A stretch of 64,000 nt of DNA from an uncultured Actinomyces sp. (GCA_938041695.1 CALISI010000017.1:1-64000), one strand, 5' to 3'. Numbered from the stretch's first letter, positions 35,669-44,759 are shown. Numbers and translations are program-made. Notes: generated from the letters alone by a model not told the origin.

Positions 35669-36789
35669 CGCGTGCCTCGCACCGCTTCCGCTGCGGTTTC
35701 ACCGAGGGATGCCAGGCGTACCTGCTTACCGAGCTCCGAGAAGCTCTCGCCACGAGGCGTGGTCCACGACACGAGAGACTCGACCGCCTCCAGACCAGTC
35801 AGCTCGCGGAGTCGTGCCTCGAACTCCACGAAGCGTTTAATGGCGGGTTCTGCGAAGCCGCGCTGCCCCGCGACGATCGGCTCCTCGAAAGCGCCACTCA
35901 TATTGATCGGCTGGTCATCACGAACCTGAACCAGAACGGCATCCGGCAGCGTGCGGTTCGCGAAAGTCGTCACCTTTCCAGTCGGCATCGAGCGCACGAA
36001 GCTATCCACGAAGAGTTCGACGGCGCGATCCGCAACCGCATCGTCGCCCAGGTTTTCACGCAGCAGGTCGACATTGATCGTCGCGTAGCGGTACACCGTC
36101 GCGGATGCGAACTCGATCGTGCCGATCATTCCCGCACCCTCGTCGGCCTCGTCGTTGCGCTTCTTCTCGTCGTCGACGGCCGTGTAGTAGTCGTACTCGT
36201 GCTCGACCGCGCCGACTCCAATCGCGTGGGCGACCTGGCATGCGGCATCGACGTTCAGCGCATTCGGTTCGGCGACCATGCGACCGAACAGAGCGATATC
36301 GATCGAGTGATCCGTATCCACAAGGCTGCGCGGCTTCAATTCCTTGAATGCTGCCGCGGGATCGTCCTCGTGAGCGACCGAAATCAGTGCGTCCGTAACA
36401 TGCTCGATCTGCTTGGCCGACAGGAACACGAGGAATCCGGCTTCCTCTGGCTCCTTGTCGTTCTTATTCTTGTTCGGCTTAACAAGCTTGAAACCGATGG
36501 CCTTCAGGCCCATCTCGGCGAGCTTGATCGATTCGGCCTCCAGGTCGGGACGCTTCTCGGTGATCGTGCGTGCGACCAGCTCAACGATCTTCTTCGTACG
36601 TACACCGTAATCTCCGTCGGCAATCTTGCCCTCGAAGTCCTGACGCGTCGCACGCTTGATGGACTGCGACGAAATGCGCATGCGCTGGACTCCACCGAAA
36701 GTCGCACTCTTGGGTGCGCCGGTGTCGTCCCTGTTCGGGTTCGAGGGAGGGAGGGTCTGCAGGACGTGGATATCAACGAAGACGGACAT
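35665..36789 (-). CDS. cas7e: Cascade backbone subunit Cas7e
   Basis: 374 residues. Six copies form the crRNA-binding backbone of Cascade. MSVFVDIHVLQTLPPSNPNRDD and FGGVQRMRISSQSIKRATR are diagnostic. Start set at ATG 36789, preceded by GAAAGGAAAGACA; an upstream extension of the frame to 37275 lies antisense-free inside cse2 and is not protein-like. 46 nt separate it from cse2. Confidence 0.97.
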   Translation of the reverse strand: MSVFVDIHVLQTLPPSNPNRDDTGAPKSATFGGVQRMRISSQSIKRATRQDFEGKIADGDYGVRTKKIVELVARTITEKRPDLEAESIKLAEMGLKAIGFKLVKPNKNKNDKEPEEAGFLVFLSAKQIEHVTDALISVAHEDDPAAAFKELKPRSLVDTDHSIDIALFGRMVAEPNALNVDAACQVAHAIGVGAVEHEYDYYTAVDDEKKRNDEADEGAGMIGTIEFASATVYRYATINVDLLRENLGDDAVADRAVELFVDSFVRSMPTGKVTTFANRTLPDAVLVQVRDDQPINMSGAFEEPIVAGQRGFAEPAIKRFVEFEARLRELTGLEAVESLVSWTTPRGESFSELGKQVRLASLGETAAEAVRGTR

Positions 36790-36835
36790 TGTCTTTCCTT
36801 TCACAAATGAAGCGATTGATTGGAATGCCCCGACA

Positions 36836-37486
36836 TCACTCGTCGGAGGCGGGATCGGTGTGGATGGTTTCAACGGAACGAGCGAACTGCCGCCCCCAGT
36901 TGCGCATGACGGACGTGCGATGACGCGGGTCCTGCCACGTGAAGAGGTCGGCTGCCAGCTGCGCGTAATCGCAGGGAATTTCGGCGGCTTCGAGCTGAGA
37001 GATGAGCGAACGCAGATGCACGAGAAGTCCCTCAAACGTCGGCGCTTGAACGGCCGCTGAAAAACGCCGATAGATCGGAGTCTCCTCGGCACACTTGTCA
37101 CCGCTCTGTCCCTGGGCAACGACTCGGATCGCGGACGCGAAGCTGCGCGGGCGCTCCGACGTGTCGTGCATGGGGCGCGTGTTTGATCCCTGGTGGAGAG
37201 CCCAGAGAGTGAGAGCCCCATGGACGGCCTTCTCGCCTCGGGTCGGCTCATCACCCAGGTAGCCCGGGCGATCATCGAGCGTCAGGTCCCACAGCTCGGG
37301 CACCGCCCCCGCCTCCCGCGAAAGCGCTCCGCGCAGCTGCGCGCGAAGGGCCCGAGCCGACGGAGTCTCCTTCCAGAGCCGATTCGCGATCAAGCCGCCG
37401 ACGCGTCCGTACACTGCGCGCCGTGTCGACAAACCTTTCGCAGCGCCATCCGGAGGGGTCTCCGGAGCAGCATCATTGCTGGTCAT
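36836..37486 (-). CDS. cse2: Cascade small subunit Cse2 (CasB)
   Basis: 216 residues, present as a dimer in Cascade, stabilising the displaced strand. Helical; ARALRAQLRGALSREAGAVPELWDL and HGALTLWALHQ match the family, as does CDYAQLAADLFTWQDPRHR near the C-terminus. Starts in an ATGA overlap with cse1 (GGAAGGAACGAAATG also gives it a ribosome site). Confidence 0.94.
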   Translation of the reverse strand: MTSNDAAPETPPDGAAKGLSTRRAVYGRVGGLIANRLWKETPSARALRAQLRGALSREAGAVPELWDLTLDDRPGYLGDEPTRGEKAVHGALTLWALHQGSNTRPMHDTSERPRSFASAIRVVAQGQSGDKCAEETPIYRRFSAAVQAPTFEGLLVHLRSLISQLEAAEIPCDYAQLAADLFTWQDPRHRTSVMRNWGRQFARSVETIHTDPASDE

Positions 37487-39156
37487 TTCGTTCCTTCCTG
37501 ATTGGTGTTGTGCACCGGGAGACGCTTGCTGAGCGCCGACCGGAAGTAGTTTTCGGCGATACCAACGTTCATGTATCCCCTGCTGGTATTCCGGCCGATG
37601 ATTGCCGACGACGAGGCGCCCCTGACGAGTTCGGTCTGGATGTCCGTCGCGTGCTGACGCAACGTACGCTCCCACCGCCGCCCGGCATCTCGCGCGCTTT
37701 CGCGCCCATCGACCTGGGTCAGCCAAGCCCTGAAATCGCTGTCGACTGCGGAGAAGAAGAGCTCCTTAGCGCGGTCTCGAGCACCATCACCGGCACCGTC
37801 TCCGCTCTCGCCGGCGCCACGCGCGAGGTTCGCCGCAAGAGTTCCCACATCCCTGGCGACCTCTTCTGTCAGGCGAACCTGTCGGTCGATCTCGGCAGAC
37901 AGATCCTCGCGTTCGACTCGCATGACGGCAACCGACAACGTCAGCTCGTCCGAGTAGATATCCTCGAACGTTGATTCCTGCGGACCGTAGGTGACGCCAA
38001 CAGCCTGAATCCGCATCACCTTGGGATAGGTGGTCTGGATCGAGGCATTGTCGAGCTGGTAGTGGAAGGACAGCGTCGCGGAGGGGAGGAACTCCTGCTT
38101 GGGCTGTTTGTCCACACCTTGCACGGTTGTCACGGTGGGCAGGGTGCCGGGAAGGTTACGCCAGAGCGCGCGGCCCGCCTCGAATTTACGAGGCATGTAG
38201 ACGTCGGTCTTAAACTTCTTGGATTGCGGGGTTGAGTACCTCCACAGGCTCTGAGGCTCATAGAGACGCATTTCCTGCGGGGCGAGTTTGTCGCCCTGCG
38301 CCAAGACAACGCCCGTCACGCCGGACGAGTCGCCAACCAGCCTGACGCGACGGGAGTGCCAGGTGAGAAGTCGAGGGATGCTCAGCTCCCTGGGAGTACC
38401 TGCGGGGTCGAGGAGGGAGTAGTCGCCACGAACCGAGCTTTCCGGTTCGGAAGCCTCCCAGCTGCACACTCCCCATTCGGTCGAACTATCAACGCCGCGC
38501 AACGCGGCCGTGGACGCGGGGATCAGGTTCAGGACGAGCGTCTCGTCAAGGTCCTGGCCCTTGAGCCAGACGAGTCCGAGGTGTCCGCACCAAGCCGGGC
38601 CAATGGGATAGCCTTTTCCGCCCTTGACCTGGGAATCACCGACTGCTCCTGAACGGATGCCCGAGGGGTCGTACGCCTGCGCGTGAACGAGCCAGCGTGC
38701 AGCGTCTGATGGAGAAAGCTGTGCTACCCCAGAACCTTGTCGCGTCGAGAAAAGTCGTTTCTCCTCTTTCGGCACACAAGCTACAACTGCATCTAGCGTT
38801 TTTTCTTCATCTTTCTCCGTACGCAAATCCGCCACCTGCATGAACGGGAAGTGACCCCCGAACAGGTAAAAACGATCCCGCCACCGTTCGAGGTACTCGA
38901 TCATCTGCTCTGTTGGAGCTCCGTCCTCCCACTGCCTGACCCAGTCGCGCGTATCGTGCGGTGTGGCCACTCGATACGCGATTGCCAGGAGCAATCGCTG
39001 AATTGCGATGCTCTGCGTGGGTAGCTCGCACGCTAGGTCCGCGATGTCGGTCGTGCGCCGGAGTAGCTCCAGCAGGCCGACATCAGCGATGGTCCCATCG
39101 ACGAGCCGTACGGGTATCCACGGCTCGTCGAGTAGGTTGTACTCAGGGTTCTTCAT
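37483..39156 (-). CDS. cse1: Cascade large subunit Cse1 (Cas8e, CasA)
   Basis: 557 residues. Recognises the PAM and recruits Cas3. N-terminal YNLLDEPWIPVRLVDG is the family signature; IQRLLLAIAYRVATP, FPFMQVADLRTEK and the four-helix C-terminal bundle follow. Start at ATG 39156 inside the ATGA overlap with cas3; extension to 39300 lies within cas3 and is rejected. Confidence 0.97.
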   Translation of the reverse strand: MKNPEYNLLDEPWIPVRLVDGTIADVGLLELLRRTTDIADLACELPTQSIAIQRLLLAIAYRVATPHDTRDWVRQWEDGAPTEQMIEYLERWRDRFYLFGGHFPFMQVADLRTEKDEEKTLDAVVACVPKEEKRLFSTRQGSGVAQLSPSDAARWLVHAQAYDPSGIRSGAVGDSQVKGGKGYPIGPAWCGHLGLVWLKGQDLDETLVLNLIPASTAALRGVDSSTEWGVCSWEASEPESSVRGDYSLLDPAGTPRELSIPRLLTWHSRRVRLVGDSSGVTGVVLAQGDKLAPQEMRLYEPQSLWRYSTPQSKKFKTDVYMPRKFEAGRALWRNLPGTLPTVTTVQGVDKQPKQEFLPSATLSFHYQLDNASIQTTYPKVMRIQAVGVTYGPQESTFEDIYSDELTLSVAVMRVEREDLSAEIDRQVRLTEEVARDVGTLAANLARGAGESGDGAGDGARDRAKELFFSAVDSDFRAWLTQVDGRESARDAGRRWERTLRQHATDIQTELVRGASSSAIIGRNTSRGYMNVGIAENYFRSALSKRLPVHNTNQEGTK

Positions 39157-42146
39157 TGACCCTGCACCTCCATTCCTCTTTCTGTGGAGTATGTGAATGT
39201 GTGTCCGCACAGGTCGCGCGTGAGGCGCTCCCCGTCGGGAGTTTTGTACATCGCGAGGATCAGTTCTCCCGCCAGGAACGGGTGCTCGCGACACACCCAT
39301 TCCGTCGTGATGGGATCATCCCAGATGGCACCTGCAACTGCGTCCACCGCCTCGTCGATGCTCTGCCCGCGAGCGCGCAACGCCCACGGCGGCAGGGAGA
39401 CGCTCCACGAGCAGATGTCACCGATACGCCCTCGAGCGTTGTATTCACCGACTGCGAGAGGCGTGTCGTCTTCTGGCGCCCCGCTGATAGGCGGAGCCAC
39501 TGGTACGTTGCCCAGCTCGGGGTCGAGGGCGACGATGAGGACGGGGATCTGGTCTTCTCCATCGCGCACGGCAGCGCGGGCCACTGCGACTCCCGGCCCC
39601 TTTGATTCGTCACCGGTCGCGGCATTGCCGAGGAATTTCTCTTCGAGTTCGAGGGCCTGCCACGAGGGCGTATTTGCTTCGCCGAGGCACCAGGTTGTCG
39701 CTTTCGCTTGTGCTTGGGCGCGTGCTTTGTCTCGCTTTTCCAATGCAGCATGAAAGGCCTCGTGCCACTGCGCGGGACCGACCGGCACATCATCGGCATA
39801 CGCCAGAGTCGTCAATTCCGCGTAGTCCAGCGGTTCACGGACGAGTATTTCGCTGCGATCAGCGACAATCCCCAGGGTCCGCAGGACGGAGTAGCGCGCG
39901 TACACGTAGTCGGTTCCGCGTGAGTACGCCCAGGGAACGGTATTCGTATCCTCGACGATCACGAGGCACCTAGCGTCGCGCAGGCCGCGTGGGCGTTCGG
40001 CTCTGTCGTGGCGATGGAGTCGCCCAATACGCTGCAGCACAAGGTCCATGGGCGCGGGGTCTGTGAGCATGAGGTCGAAGTCAACGTCGAGGCTTTGCTC
40101 AATCACCTGGGTTGCGACGACGACGTGTCTGAAGGGACGCTGCTGACTATCTTTCCCGAAAAGTTCGAGCATCCGGCGGTCACGAGCCGCCCGTTCGGCG
40201 GCTAGGAAACGCGAGTGCAGCAGTGTCGACTGCTCATGGCCAAAAACGGATCTCACGGCCTCGTATGTTTCCTGGGCCTCGCGGACCGTATTGCGGATGA
40301 CGACTGCGCATCCACCGTCGGCGAGCTCGCGGTCCAGAAGCTCCGCGAGTTCCTGCGGCGAGCCGATCGAGGTCGGGATGATCCGTTTGGGGACCTCAGC
40401 CTCGCCGGCGATTTCATGAACGCGCACACCTGTGGAGGACACCGTCGAAATTGCCGGATAGCCGATCATTCCATCGACCGACTCAGCACTCACGCCCGAC
40501 GAACCACGGCCTCGACGATAAGCGTTCAGGAGAGCGAGACGTCTCGCGGGCGGCAGGGTCGCCGACAGCAGCACAACGGGGATCCCGTACATGCCAAGCC
40601 ACGTGAGCGCGGCCTCCAGGTACGTCTCCATGTATTCGTCGGCGGCGTGCACTTCGTCGATGACGACGACCTTGCCCATGAGCCCGAGGTGACGCACCAG
40701 CACGTGGCGCGACTTCAGGGCTGCGAGCAGCACCTGGTCGATTGTGCCGACCACAACCGGCGACAGGGTCGATCGCCAGCGCTGGCCCATCCACCGGCTC
40801 GCGTGAAGGCCGAGATCCTCCTCGTCGTCATGCACTTCGAGAGGGCTCTTGCCACGCTCGAAGAGCTTCGCGAAGGACTCGTTGAGGCTGTTTTTCCCGT
40901 GCGCGAGCTGGATGCCGAGCTTCTGCGGTTCATCGCCCAGAATGCTTGTGAGCCACGCGGTGACGCGCTCGAACATCGCGTTGGTCGTGGCTTGAGTGGG
41001 CAGCGCGACAAACACTCCCTGTAGCCCCCGAGCGCGCATCAGCACCTCTGCGGCCGCGAAGGCCAGCTCGGTCTTCCCGGACCCCGGCGGCGCCTCGACG
41101 ATCATGAGGTCCGGATCTTCGCGCGTCGCAATCTCGACGGCGGCACGCTGGGCCTCGGTCGGACGGTACGAGGCCGGCCACCCATAACGGTGACGGTAGA
41201 AGTCTGCGGCCTCACCGGTGTGAGTTGCCGGAATGCGCAGAGGGGAGGGGAAGGCCGCTCGCTTCCAAGCACGCCCGACGCGATCGCGCTGCTGGTCCGC
41301 GGTGAGCTCGGTGTACCCCTCAATCGACAGCTTTCCAGCCTCATCGACCGGTCGGGGCCGAAGCGGGAAGTAATCCTCGTTGGAAGCGAGCCAGTCTGCG
41401 ATCACGAGGGCAGAGGCGTAGGCGGAGGCCACCGCAATGGGCAGCTCGAGCAGGGCGGTGCCAGGCGCAATGAGCGGGAAACCGCTACGCGCCGCCATCC
41501 ATCGCAGAATTTCCGAGCGCGCCTGACCCCAACGGGGATCATCCTCGCGCGACCCTTCTTGTGTCCTATACTGCTGTCGTGCGACGTACACGGCACCCGC
41601 GTCCGGGTATCGACCATGGTGGACACCGACGAGAATGGCCCACTGGAGAGCACGGGATCCATCACCGCCACCCGCAGCTATTTCCTCCTGTAGCGCGAAC
41701 TGACTGACGAGGCCATGGGGAAGGAACGCACGTTCAGCGTAATCGGCTTTGCGCATGACGACCAGCCCCTCGCTGCGGATCAGCTGAGCCAGATCTTGAC
41801 GCTGACACGCGAACTGAGGACTCACTTTACCCGCGTCGTGCACCCCTGCGAGGAACACAAACGAGGCCCGCGCCTTGGCGCGATCTCCTCCCCAGACCGA
41901 GGCCATGAGCCTGCGATGATGCTCGCTCAGGTAGTCGTCGAAGAGGAGCCCCGCAACGTCAGCAGCATCCATCAGGTGCTGGACGACGGAGAGCCAGCAG
42001 CCGGAGTCTCCGCTCTTCGCCCAGAAGCTCCTGGCCAATGCGGAGAGATCAGCAGCGCCAAGGCCGGGCTGGGCCGCAGGGAAAACCGGGGGTTCCGCAG
42101 TTGCTGGCATCCTCAGCGAAACTCTCTGCTTGTCTTTTCGGGCCAT
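39153..42146 (-). CDS. cas3: CRISPR-associated nuclease-helicase Cas3
   Basis: 997 residues. Degrades target DNA after recruitment by Cascade. The HD nuclease domain shows H57 in SVVQHLMDAADV, HD103-104 in LAGVHDAGKVSP and GVHHGRYPD. The SF2 helicase domain shows Walker A EAPPGSGKTELAFA, DEVH in VVIDEVHAADEYME, LLSATLPP and motif VI DLVLQRIGRLHRH. All active sites are intact. ATG 42146 was chosen because AGGAAGAGGAA precedes it; a GTG at 42182 is in frame. First gene of the eight-gene cas operon. Confidence 0.97.
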   Translation of the reverse strand: MARKDKQRVSLRMPATAEPPVFPAAQPGLGAADLSALARSFWAKSGDSGCWLSVVQHLMDAADVAGLLFDDYLSEHHRRLMASVWGGDRAKARASFVFLAGVHDAGKVSPQFACQRQDLAQLIRSEGLVVMRKADYAERAFLPHGLVSQFALQEEIAAGGGDGSRALQWAILVGVHHGRYPDAGAVYVARQQYRTQEGSREDDPRWGQARSEILRWMAARSGFPLIAPGTALLELPIAVASAYASALVIADWLASNEDYFPLRPRPVDEAGKLSIEGYTELTADQQRDRVGRAWKRAAFPSPLRIPATHTGEAADFYRHRYGWPASYRPTEAQRAAVEIATREDPDLMIVEAPPGSGKTELAFAAAEVLMRARGLQGVFVALPTQATTNAMFERVTAWLTSILGDEPQKLGIQLAHGKNSLNESFAKLFERGKSPLEVHDDEEDLGLHASRWMGQRWRSTLSPVVVGTIDQVLLAALKSRHVLVRHLGLMGKVVVIDEVHAADEYMETYLEAALTWLGMYGIPVVLLSATLPPARRLALLNAYRRGRGSSGVSAESVDGMIGYPAISTVSSTGVRVHEIAGEAEVPKRIIPTSIGSPQELAELLDRELADGGCAVVIRNTVREAQETYEAVRSVFGHEQSTLLHSRFLAAERAARDRRMLELFGKDSQQRPFRHVVVATQVIEQSLDVDFDLMLTDPAPMDLVLQRIGRLHRHDRAERPRGLRDARCLVIVEDTNTVPWAYSRGTDYVYARYSVLRTLGIVADRSEILVREPLDYAELTTLAYADDVPVGPAQWHEAFHAALEKRDKARAQAQAKATTWCLGEANTPSWQALELEEKFLGNAATGDESKGPGVAVARAAVRDGEDQIPVLIVALDPELGNVPVAPPISGAPEDDTPLAVGEYNARGRIGDICSWSVSLPPWALRARGQSIDEAVDAVAGAIWDDPITTEWVCREHPFLAGELILAMYKTPDGERLTRDLCGHTFTYSTERGMEVQGQ

Positions 42147-42253
42147 TTCCTCTTCCTTGAGTCGAAACCATCCTCTGAGCACGGCATGCGCGCTAGCATG
42201 AACTCATGCGGTTACTCTGAAAATGTTGAGCCCGACAGCACCGACGGAGCTGT

Positions 42254-42275
42254 CATCACCCCCTCGGAGGTGATG
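42254..42275. promoter_or_regulatory. Palindrome at the predicted cas3 transcription start
   Basis: Perfect 7-bp arms CATCACC / GGTGATG around 8 nt. It begins at about the predicted +1 of the cas operon, so it may be an operator or a 5'-UTR hairpin. Confidence 0.5.
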
Positions 42276-42280
42276 CAGTA

Positions 42281-42309
42281 ACCATAACAGAAGAATTTTT
42301 CTAATGCAA
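42281..42309 (-). promoter_or_regulatory. Predicted cas operon promoter
   Basis: On the minus strand: -35 TTGCAT (42309-42304), 17-nt spacer, -10 TATGGT (42286-42281) preceded by TG one base away (extended -10). About 135 nt lie between the -10 and the cas3 ATG. The -35 hexamer is moderate, the spacing ideal. Confidence 0.55.
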
Positions 42310-42317
42310 TACACGTT
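42301..42317 (-). promoter_or_regulatory. Predicted Cascade target site of the crRNA-like RNA
   Basis: Minus strand: PAM-position bases AAC (42317-42315), then GTGTATTGCATTAG (42314-42301). Compared with the first 14 nt of the pseudo-spacer at 42407, only positions 6 and 12 differ. The site covers the -35 hexamer. Confidence 0.7.
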
Positions 42318-42360
42318 CCCGATATTGCAGGATAGATTTCATTCACTCGCCCTCAGAGAG

Positions 42361-42432
42361 AAAAATCCCCGCTTTCGCGGGGAATACGTCCTCCTGATGC
42401 ACTACACGGGATCATCCCCTGCCGGGGAACAC
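42361..42432 (-). ncRNA. CreR-like crRNA-like regulatory RNA (two pseudo-repeats and a short spacer)
   Basis: Read on the minus strand: pseudo-repeat 1 (42432-42408) GTGTTCCCC-GGCA-GGGGATGATCCC resembles the array repeat and keeps a handle ATGATCCC versus ATGAGCCC. A 20-nt pseudo-spacer, GTGTAGTGCATCAGGAGGAC, occupies 42407-42388. Pseudo-repeat 2 (42387-42366) GTATTCCCCGC-GAAA-GCGGGGAT retains the full 6-bp stem and runs into TTTTTCTCTC, making it both a Cas6e substrate and a terminator. A possible -10 (TGATACGTT, 42480-42472) lies about 40 nt upstream. This matches the known CreR/CreA class of short crRNA-like RNAs that direct Cascade to cas or toxin promoters. Expression and function are inferred. 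Confidence 0.75.
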
Positions 42433-42540
42433 CGCGACCGTGGTCGCATCGAGCGCTCGCAGGACCTCACAAACGTATCACCCCACCCACTTCCGCGTGC
42501 CATGGCGACACAAGTGGCACGATCCTGAAACAATGGGGGC

Positions 42541-44217
42541 ATGTCGAATGACCCGCGTGAAAACCTGCACGGTTCGGATGGCCAGGAGCTGGCCGACGTG
42601 ACGGCCGCCGCCGAGCAAGCTGGCGAGCAAGCCGCCATGCACATGACTACCTCGCAGACACCCGCCCAGTCGATGGCGGACGCGCTCGCCGAGATGTCCA
42701 CCCCGTCGTTCGAGGAGACACTCAGCGCCCTCGACGAGGTCGGCGCACCCTCCGAGCAGGAAGCAGCGGCCACCCTCGCCGAGGACGGCGCACTGGACCC
42801 GCAGGAAACCCTCGTGTCCGACGCCCCCACCCTCCCGACCGGCACGGCCGAGGCAACCCCCGCCTCGTTCACCACCAACGCACCCCACCAGGCCGAGCCC
42901 GAGCAGGCCGCCCAGGAGCTCACGCCCACCAACAGCGCCAACAGCGCGGCAACGAACACCAACACCACCCACAACGACACCGGCAACGACCTCGTCATCG
43001 CGGCCCCCGTGCACCTGCCGCCCGCCGAGCCTCGCCCCTGGTACCGCTCGCGCCGTTCCTTCTGCGCGAAGGGCCGCGGCGGCCGCGTCCAGGTCGCCGG
43101 CCTGGGCCTGACCTACACGGACCATGTGACCGGCGCGGTCCTCCTCGCCAATATCGACCTGGGCTTCCGCGCGCGCTCGCTCAGCGCGATCCTGGACCCG
43201 ACGGGCCGCCGAGCCCGCGCCCTCTTCCTGATCCTCGCAGGCCTCGAGGAGCCGCAGGCCGGCCGCATCGTGGCCGCGCCTTCGCGCTCGCTGGCGGCAC
43301 GCCTCGCGGGCCGCATCGGATCGGTCGCGCTGATCCGCGCGGACTCCCCGCTCGACGAATCCCTGACGATCCGCCAGAACATCCTGGCCCCCCTGTCCGC
43401 GACGGGTTCCGTCGCCGACTGGGATAACCTCGTGGGTGCCCTGCAGATCACGGGCCTGGCCCAGCGCGTCGAACTCCACCCCTCCGAGCTTTCCGAGTGG
43501 GAGCGCTTCAAGGCCCTCATCGCCCGCGCGATCGTCTCCGGCGCGGAGGTCTTCCTCGTCGAAGACCCGATCACCTTGCCCCCCGCCGCCCGCACGGAAC
43601 TCGGCCCCCTCCTGCGCGCCCTTGCGGACGCAGGCTGCGCGGTCGTCCTAGCAACCCCGAACCCCGAGGTCGCCGCCTCCTCCGACCGCGCGATCCTGCT
43701 GACGAACGGCCGCGTTGCCCTCGACGCGCCCGGCCCCTCCGTCGCGCTCATCAACGCTTCCTTGGAGGCCAACCCCGAGGACCCGAAGGCCCTCCTCGGC
43801 CCGATCCCCTCGGCGCTGCCCTCCTCCTTCGACGAGGTCATCTCCCCCACCGGGTCCTCCTCGGCCCCCGCGTGGCACCCGCTGGGCACCGACGAGGCCG
43901 GGGCACAGAGCGCGAACGCGCAGCAGGCTTCCGCACCCGAGGAAACCCCCACGACTGGGACGGCCGACCCCGCCGAGGCTGCCCTCGACGCGGCGACCAC
44001 GCGCGTGGCAGCAGCGCCCGCCCAAGCGACCCAGGCAAGCCAGGCAACGCAGGTGCCCCAGGCCTCGTCCGAGCCACGCACCGAGACCGCGATGCGAGGC
44101 ATTCCCGTCGTCGACACCGCGGACCCGGCCATGGCCGAGCCCGAGGTCTCCGACCTGGTCGTGCGCGCCCGCAAGATCCTCTCCGATCTGCCCGGTTCAA
44201 TCGCCCCGCAGGAGTAA
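42541..44217 (+). CDS. ABC ATPase-like protein lacking catalytic motifs
   Basis: 558 residues. The first 165 are low-complexity (Ala/Glu/Thr). Residues 180-400 follow the ABC ATPase plan: GLTYTDHVTGAVLLANIDLGF, a Walker A position reading LDPTGRRARALFLILAG (no GKS/T lysine), the signature region LSEWERFKALIARAI in place of LSGGQ, and a Walker B position VFLVEDPI. The C-terminal 130 residues are again low-complexity. ATP hydrolysis is very unlikely; a structural or regulatory role is more probable. First gene of a unit with the holin-X and DUF3618 genes; divergent from the cas operon. Confidence 0.8.
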   Translation: MSNDPRENLHGSDGQELADVTAAAEQAGEQAAMHMTTSQTPAQSMADALAEMSTPSFEETLSALDEVGAPSEQEAAATLAEDGALDPQETLVSDAPTLPTGTAEATPASFTTNAPHQAEPEQAAQELTPTNSANSAATNTNTTHNDTGNDLVIAAPVHLPPAEPRPWYRSRRSFCAKGRGGRVQVAGLGLTYTDHVTGAVLLANIDLGFRARSLSAILDPTGRRARALFLILAGLEEPQAGRIVAAPSRSLAARLAGRIGSVALIRADSPLDESLTIRQNILAPLSATGSVADWDNLVGALQITGLAQRVELHPSELSEWERFKALIARAIVSGAEVFLVEDPITLPPAARTELGPLLRALADAGCAVVLATPNPEVAASSDRAILLTNGRVALDAPGPSVALINASLEANPEDPKALLGPIPSALPSSFDEVISPTGSSSAPAWHPLGTDEAGAQSANAQQASAPEETPTTGTADPAEAALDAATTRVAAAPAQATQASQATQVPQASSEPRTETAMRGIPVVDTADPAMAEPEVSDLVVRARKILSDLPGSIAPQE

Positions 44218-44309
44218 CGGACCGGTCACTGCGAGCCGACCTCCTTCATGAGAGACTAGGCGTATCAGGCGAGGCACCGCCTCGCTCACCCGCACGCGCA
44301 GGAGCACCC

Positions 44310-44759
44310 ATGACTCAGCCCACCCCCCAGCCCGGGCAGTACCCGCCGCCGCCCGTCAACAGCGCACAGGCCGGCGAGGCCCGCCCCAGCATCGGCGCCC
44401 TCTTCGCGTCCGTGACCGGCCAGATCTCCGGGATCATTCGCGGCGAGATCGAGCTCAACAAGGCGAAGCTGCGCACTTTCGCAGCCAAGAGCGGTAAGGG
44501 CATCGCCCTCCTCGTGGTCGCCGCCGTCTTCGCGCTGTACCTGCTCGGCTGGACGCTGCACACCGCCGAGATCGCGCTCACGCTCGTCCTGCCCGCGTGG
44601 GCGGCGTCGCTCATCATCGTCGGCGTCCTCCTCCTGATCGTCCTGATCCTCGCCCTGCTCGGCGCCCGCTCCCTCAAGAGCGCGCAGGCGCACCGCCCGG
44701 ATCCGGCCGCGTCGGTCGCCGCCACCAAGGAAGCCATCGAGAAGGGACTGGGCAAGTGA
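44310..44759 (+). CDS. Actinobacterial holin-X family membrane protein
   Basis: 149 residues: Pro-rich N-terminus, amphipathic segment SGIIRGEIELNKAKLRTFAAK, two membrane helices (ALLVVAAVFALYLLGWTL and SLIIVGVLLLIVLILALLG), and a cytoplasmic tail. This pattern is that of the phage_holin_3_6 / holin-X family, common chromosomal proteins of actinobacteria with no proven holin activity. Its last codons overlap the next start (GTGAG). Confidence 0.85.
   Translation: MTQPTPQPGQYPPPPVNSAQAGEARPSIGALFASVTGQISGIIRGEIELNKAKLRTFAAKSGKGIALLVVAAVFALYLLGWTLHTAEIALTLVLPAWAASLIIVGVLLLIVLILALLGARSLKSAQAHRPDPAASVAATKEAIEKGLGK

Noticed and set aside
42269..42283. Second partial match of the pseudo-spacer (TGCATCA) in the cas3 5' region
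   Set aside because: Seed positions 2 and 3 mismatch and the PAM-position bases are TAT; the site at 42301-42314 is much better.
44310..44759. Holin-X protein considered as evidence for a prophage
   Set aside because: This family is a common chromosomal protein of actinobacteria and no other phage gene is nearby.
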